Positions 62,201 through 64,000 of a DNA stretch of 64,000 bases are shown one piece after another. The notes beneath the pieces are model-generated. The model worked only from the letters and a program-made list of their open reading frames with translations. It did no database searches and had not been told where the DNA came from. The stretch comes from Periweissella fabalis (GTDB taxonomy: Bacteria > Bacillota > Bacilli > Lactobacillales > Lactobacillaceae): NCBI RefSeq assembly GCF_012396505.1, contig NZ_JAAXPN010000004.1, positions 1 to 64,000 of the forward strand, given 5' to 3'. Position numbers and translations under genes: made by a program. Each line of letters begins with the position of its first letter. The first letter of the stretch is position 1.

Positions 62201-62917
62201 AAAATAATAACGAAGTAATTCAATGGCAACTTCGTCCATAATATGTTCACCTTGCTCAATTAACATTGGTTTAGTAATATTTCGAGCAACATCAGCATAA
62301 TCAAGTACATATGACATAGTTTTAGCCACCTTTGCTGAGATAGCATTTTCGTATTCAAAATCCAAAGTCAAATAATACCGATCATTGTATTTAAAAAGAT
62401 CACTAACAGCATTATCAAAAACAAAATTTTGTGCCAATAAAACTAAATCATTGAAATCGTCAAATACAAATACCGGTGAATAAATTCCTTTTTCAACACT
62501 GCGATTAACTTCTTTTTCATTTGCCGCAGCAATATGACTTAATTCAGCAAATAAATTATCTTCAAGATTATCATCAATGTTTAATGCACTCTCTAATTCA
62601 AATACATCGTCATCACCTGAGAAAAATTTCTTTTGCGCTTCCAAATTTCGTGAAACTACAAAAGATTGTAAACCATTTTCATCATCTGTGTTACTTAAGA
62701 AAATTTGCATTTGATTTTTTTCTTCAAATTGAATTGCAACTTGCTTAATATCAAATTGTTGGTTTTCTTCATCGAGATCTTTAAAGATTGCTTCAAAAAT
62801 CGTCTCCATTTCGACTTCACCACGTACAATTTCAACAACACTTATACCATATTTTATTAAATCATCTCCTGCAAGAGTGATTTGTAAAACATGTTCACTT
62901 AGGCGGGAACATTTCAT
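62192..62917 (-). CDS. mecA: Adaptor protein MecA
   Basis: A 241-residue two-domain adaptor that delivers substrates such as ComK/ComX, Spx-type or unfolded proteins to ClpC-ClpP. The N-terminal domain begins MKCSRLSEHVLQITL with 'DDLIKYGISVVEI', the C-terminal domain has 'VFVFDDFNDLVLLAQNF' and 'YYLTLDFE', separated by an acidic linker (about 105-140). I start at ATG 62917 with AAAGG about 10 bases upstream, since the longer frame adds ten unconserved residues. Next to spx, as in Bacillus. Confidence 0.93.
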   Translation of the reverse strand: MKCSRLSEHVLQITLAGDDLIKYGISVVEIVRGEVEMETIFEAIFKDLDEENQQFDIKQVAIQFEEKNQMQIFLSNTDDENGLQSFVVSRNLEAQKKFFSGDDDVFELESALNIDDNLEDNLFAELSHIAAANEKEVNRSVEKGIYSPVFVFDDFNDLVLLAQNFVFDNAVSDLFKYNDRYYLTLDFEYENAISAKVAKTMSYVLDYADVARNITKPMLIEQGEHIMDEVAIELLRYYFKA

Positions 62918-62981
62918 TTTATCACAACCTTTCGCCTGGACTATCACTATATTATATTAAATATATTGTTAAGTATAAAGT

Positions 62982-63027
62982 AAAAAAGTTACAGTATCCG
63001 GTTGCTACGACCAAACACTGTAACTTA
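62982..63027 (-). terminator. Terminator after spx
   Basis: On the minus strand AAGTTACAGT and ACTGTAACTT pair around a GC-containing loop, followed by six T residues. It separates spx from mecA. Confidence 0.9.
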
Positions 63028-63049
63028 TTTATTCTATATTATTAGTTAA

Positions 63050-63454
63050 TTAAGCCATTCGATCTAATAATTGTGCCTTAAATAATTCTTCTTTTCGCAC
63101 ATGTCTAGGTAAGAACAACCTAATTTCGTCTTCATTGTACCCTACTTGTAATCGGCGATTATCTAGCATAATTGGTCGTTTTAAGATTGCGGGATTTGCT
63201 TGAATTAAATCTACCAGCGCACTTAGTGTCAAATCATCGATGTTAATTTTAAGGTCGGTAAAGACCTTTGAACGTGTCGAGATAATCTCTTCAGTTCCTT
63301 CCTCTGTCAATCGAAGAATCCCTTTAATTTCTTCTTTTGATAAAGGTTGCTTGAAGATATTACGTTCTACAAAATCGATATCGTGATCAACTAGCCAACT
63401 ACGCGCTTTACGACAAGATGTACAACTTGATGAACTATATAATGTTACTACCAT
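63050..63454 (-). CDS. spx: Transcriptional regulator Spx
   Basis: A 134-residue ArsC-fold regulator that binds the RNA polymerase alpha C-terminal domain under thiol stress. The redox CxxC is CTSC at residues 11-14 (start at [10 protein letters not shown]); the RPIM motif near residue 92 and 'RKEELFKAQ' tail are intact. ATG at 63454 has GGGGGG eight bases upstream, so the five-codon-longer frame is rejected. Own promoter and terminator; mecA follows. Confidence 0.96.
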   Translation of the reverse strand: MVVTLYSSSSCTSCRKARSWLVDHDIDFVERNIFKQPLSKEEIKGILRLTEEGTEEIISTRSKVFTDLKINIDDLTLSALVDLIQANPAILKRPIMLDNRRLQVGYNEDEIRLFLPRHVRKEELFKAQLLDRMA

Positions 63455-63508
63455 AAGATTACCCCCCATTTTGTTTAATCTCGATGTAACTATTAATAAC
63501 TTACGTAT

Positions 63509-63538
63509 ATTATAAGCTCATATCTAATGAATTGTAAA
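63509..63538 (-). promoter_or_regulatory. spx promoter
   Basis: On the minus strand TTTACA (63533-63538), 18 bases, then TATAAT (63509-63514), about 55 bases before the spx ATG. Confidence 0.7.
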
Positions 63539-63583
63539 CCTTATTATTAATATTTTTTTAAATATTTATACTACTTTCATGAA

Positions 63584-64000
63584 TTAAAGTTCATAAATAG
63601 CTCCTTCATCAGCAACATCAAGTTTAATATTAGGCATTAGTTTACTTGCTACTTCATATTTGAGCTTATCTAAGTCACCAAATGGTGGAATATGGGTTAA
63701 AATAACTTGTTTAACATGCGTGTTATTGGCAAGGTCAGTTGTTTCTGTAGTTGTTAAATGCCAACGGGGACCCTTTTGATTTGCAAAAAAATTAGTGTCT
63801 GTTAAAACCGTATGTGCACCATCAATAAATTCGTTTAAGCCACTAACAATAGTTGTATCAGCCGTATACACTAACTCATTTTGATTGCCAGTTTCCTTAA
63901 TCCTAACCGCATACGTTTCCACGGGATGTTTTGTTTTAAAAAAACTTAATGTAAAAGGTCCAATTTCCATTGGTTTTGAAAAGTTAAGTGCCTGTTTTCT
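63584..64000 (-). CDS. MBL-fold metallo-hydrolase (YhfI-like), 5' part cut by the window edge
   Basis: The frame stays open to base 64000, so the true start is outside and MEIGPFTL at 63970 is internal. The visible 138-139 residues are the C-terminal part of a metallo-beta-lactamase-fold hydrolase: 'KTKHPVETYAVRI' holds the ligand histidine after the strand, 'VYTADTTIVSGLNEF' the aspartate, and 'VILTHIPPFGD' the last histidine. The tail ends IYEL. The closest look is YhfI/ribonuclease-Z-like proteins; substrate unknown. Confidence 0.85.
   Translation of the reverse strand, partial: RKQALNFSKPMEIGPFTLSFFKTKHPVETYAVRIKETGNQNELVYTADTTIVSGLNEFIDGAHTVLTDTNFFANQKGPRWHLTTTETTDLANNTHVKQVILTHIPPFGDLDKLKYEVASKLMPNIKLDVADEGAIYEL

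Noticed and set aside
62521-62748. + strand frame inside mecA
   Set aside because: Antisense shadow of the acidic linker region; no RBS or family resemblance.

Overview
The window is a stretch of AT-rich chromosome from a low-GC Gram-positive bacterium of the Lactobacillales. The Leuconostoc/Weissella branch of the Lactobacillaceae is the best guess. The evidence is the set of Firmicutes core genes (polC, ireB, spx, mecA, rexAB, luxS), short intergenic gaps with strong GGAGG ribosome binding sites, a KxYKxGKxW surface adhesin, a complete type II fatty-acid cluster built around FabK, and an L-lactate dehydrogenase gene that carries a frameshift. No rRNA, tRNA, CRISPR array, insertion sequence, prophage or plasmid function was found. 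Nearly everything looks like core chromosome. Genus is inferred, not shown.

Layout. 1-2767 (-): the N-terminal part of a very large serine-rich repeat surface protein that runs off the left edge. 3.1-6.4 kb (-): translation and nucleotide block rpsB, tsf, pyrH, frr. 6.5-9.5 kb: a GIY-YIG protein with a tRNA methyltransferase, a PlsC acyltransferase on the + strand, then lexA-ynzC-yneF with an SOS-type lexA promoter. 9.6-14 kb (-): a small unknown acidic protein, yrzB, ruvX, ireB, and alaS behind a T-box leader. 14.1-22 kb (-): a DUF1831-like protein, purA-purB-hpt, a CorC-type membrane protein, rpmG and a class B penicillin-binding protein.

22.2-32.7 kb: a large YfhO-type membrane protein (+), polC (-), an aldo/keto reductase, two small proteins, greA (+), and the frameshifted L-ldh (-). 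32.8-42.2 kb (-): rexB-rexA (the AddAB-type recombination nuclease) and the murI-rdgB-yfcE operon. 42.4-46.7 kb: yslB, a SulP transporter without a STAS domain, luxS (-), and a second polytopic membrane protein. 47.0-57.1 kb (-): thirteen contiguous genes, fabZ1-fabT-fabH-acpP-fabK-fabD-fabG-fabF-accB-fabZ2-accC-accD-accA, which cover malonyl-CoA formation and the whole elongation cycle. 57.3-64 kb (-): zinc-independent rpsN, an unrecognised two-gene unit with an internal duplication, then pepF-coiA-mecA-spx in the Bacillus order, and a metallo-beta-lactamase-fold gene cut by the right edge.

How the parts fit. The fab operon is headed by its own MarR-type regulator and supplies acyl chains that PlsC-like enzymes can use. 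purA-purB-hpt combines AMP synthesis with base salvage. MecA and Spx are adaptor and substrate-type regulator of the Clp system and sit beside the competence factor CoiA. LexA and RexAB give SOS control and double-strand-break repair. No clear undescribed system such as a defence island is present. The least explained items are the two-gene unit at 57.7-59.0 kb, the repeat architecture of the surface protein, and small proteins at 9.6 and 30.4 kb. Many gene starts were moved from the longest ORF to a downstream ATG or TTG that has a proper ribosome binding site.
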